Assembly (NCBI GenBank): GCA_963575745.1
Contig: CAUYUJ010017972.1
Location: 1 to 37,500 of the forward strand
Origin: Prorocentrum cordatum
Lineage: Eukaryota; Sar; Dinophyceae; Prorocentrales; Prorocentraceae
Length of the DNA: 37,500 nt
Direction of reading: 5' to 3'
Shown: one piece after another, positions 36,835-37,500 of the stretch
How the letters are laid out: every line of letters begins with the position of its first letter
How positions within the stretch are numbered: the stretch's first letter is position 1
The notes under the pieces: generated by a model
What the model saw: the letters and a program-made list of their open reading frames with translations, nothing else
Database searches by the model: none
What the model was told of the DNA's origin: nothing
Program-made: the position numbers and the translations under genes

Positions 36835-37235
36835 CGTACCTCATCTTAGCTTAGCTTAGCTTAGCTGCGATTCATCTTAGCTTCGCGTAGATGTAGTTTA
36901 GCTTAGCTTAGCTTAGCATATCATTGCATAGCCCAGCATAGCATAGCATAGCGCAGCATAGCATGGCATATCATTAGCATAGCATAGCATAGCATAGCAT
37001 AGCATAGAGCAGCATAGCACAGCATAGCAGAGCATAGCAGAGCATAGCGCAGCATAGCATAGCATAACATAACGCAGCCTAGCGTAGCGTATCGTAGCGC
37101 AGCATAGCGCAGCATAGCCTAGCATGGCATAGCATAGTGCAGCATAGCATAGCATAGCATAGCATAGCACCAAAGCAAAGGCAAAGCAACAGCAGCAACA
37201 GCAAAGCAAAGCACGAGCAACGCAAAGCAAAGAAC
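36835..37235. repeat. Pentanucleotide array TTAGC passing into ATAGC, then AAAGC
   Basis: TTAGC units (36841-36918), then GCATA/ATAGC with GCGCA, GCACA and GCAGA variants (36919-37170), then CAAAGC/AGCAAC (37171-37235). The pentamer base changes stepwise along the array. Confidence 0.93.
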
Positions 37236-37237
37236 AT

Positions 37238-37320
37238 GTCTCGCTGTTGATGTTGATGTAGATGTAGATGCAGGTGTAGATGTTAATGTAGCTGCCGGTG
37301 TAGATGTAGATGCTGCTTGC
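37238..37320. repeat. Hexamer array GATGTA
   Basis: GATGTAGATGTAGATGCAG and GTGTAGATGTTAATGTAGC units, about 13 copies in a 6-bp register. Confidence 0.88.
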
Positions 37321-37500
37321 CTAGGTGCTCCAACTCCTAGGTAGGGTCGCACTGGGATAATTACTGTTTCTTATTATTCTTATTATTCGACCTGGGCCGG
37401 GGACGCCGGGTGCCGACGAGAGGGGCCAGGCGCACCATGGTCCGAGGCATGTGCGGACGAGTGGGGAGCCAGCGGGCGCGCTGGAAGAAGAAGAGGGGGC

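Noticed and set aside
36835-36920. TTAGC array as a telomere
   Set aside because: The unit is not a TTTAGGG- or TTAGGG-type telomere repeat, is internal to the window, and grades into ATAGC.

Overview
This window looks like intergenic and transposon-derived DNA from a nuclear genome that is very rich in repeats. A GC-rich protist is the best fit, and a dinoflagellate is my working guess. The reasons are that no intact, recognisable housekeeping gene is visible, microsatellites of many kinds occupy a large share of the sequence, dispersed foldback (MITE-like) elements recur, and the only recognisable coding sequence is decayed retroelement-like protein on the minus strand. I found no bacterial operon, ribosome binding site, CRISPR array, rRNA or tRNA, and no dinoflagellate spliced-leader sequence. 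The species assignment is inference.

Layout. 1-2.2 kb: CTC and CAT satellites and GC-rich filler. 2.4-4.9 kb (minus): a frameshifted retroelement-like coding remnant with a membrane segment, an ERR-type basic linker and other open patches. 4.9-9.5 kb: two foldback elements, several weak open reading frames, and an inverted-repeat element at 7.80-8.69 kb that encloses a minisatellite. 9.6-16.4 kb: GGA, GAC, CTC and CAT arrays, a 136-bp palindrome, and two copies of a composite repeat made of a GC palindrome plus an AT-rich MITE. 15.7-17.4 kb (minus): two overlapping long reading frames of unknown function. 17.9-20.3 kb: TA and TATG DNA, a 12-bp minisatellite and a 1-kb CAT satellite. 20.4-21.4 kb (minus): a decayed gene with RNase H motifs. 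21.7-22.7 kb: a helically phased CCAAG array and then a 77-130-bp minisatellite. 24.4-30.7 kb: many foldback elements, a 0.65-kb GAC array and a 0.3-kb GAT array. 31.3-33.7 kb: a hairpin element and a 1.1-kb MITE-bounded segment full of CAA. 34.4-36 kb: phased arrays and a 42-bp minisatellite. 36.5-37.3 kb: AT-rich DNA, then TTAGC/ATAGC pentamers.

The most striking signal is a family of arrays in which CCAAG (or CCRAG) recurs every 10-11 bases, averaging about 10.5 bp, the DNA helical repeat. It occurs at about 15.0, 21.7, 25.1, 34.4, 35.2 and 35.9 kb, with apparent reverse-strand copies at about 28.6 and 29.0 kb. A second theme is microsatellites enclosed within the inverted-repeat arms of a MITE family whose ends read CTTAAGTCGGGC. 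No working gene set can be described; calls labelled CDS other than the retroelement-like remnants are low-confidence open frames.
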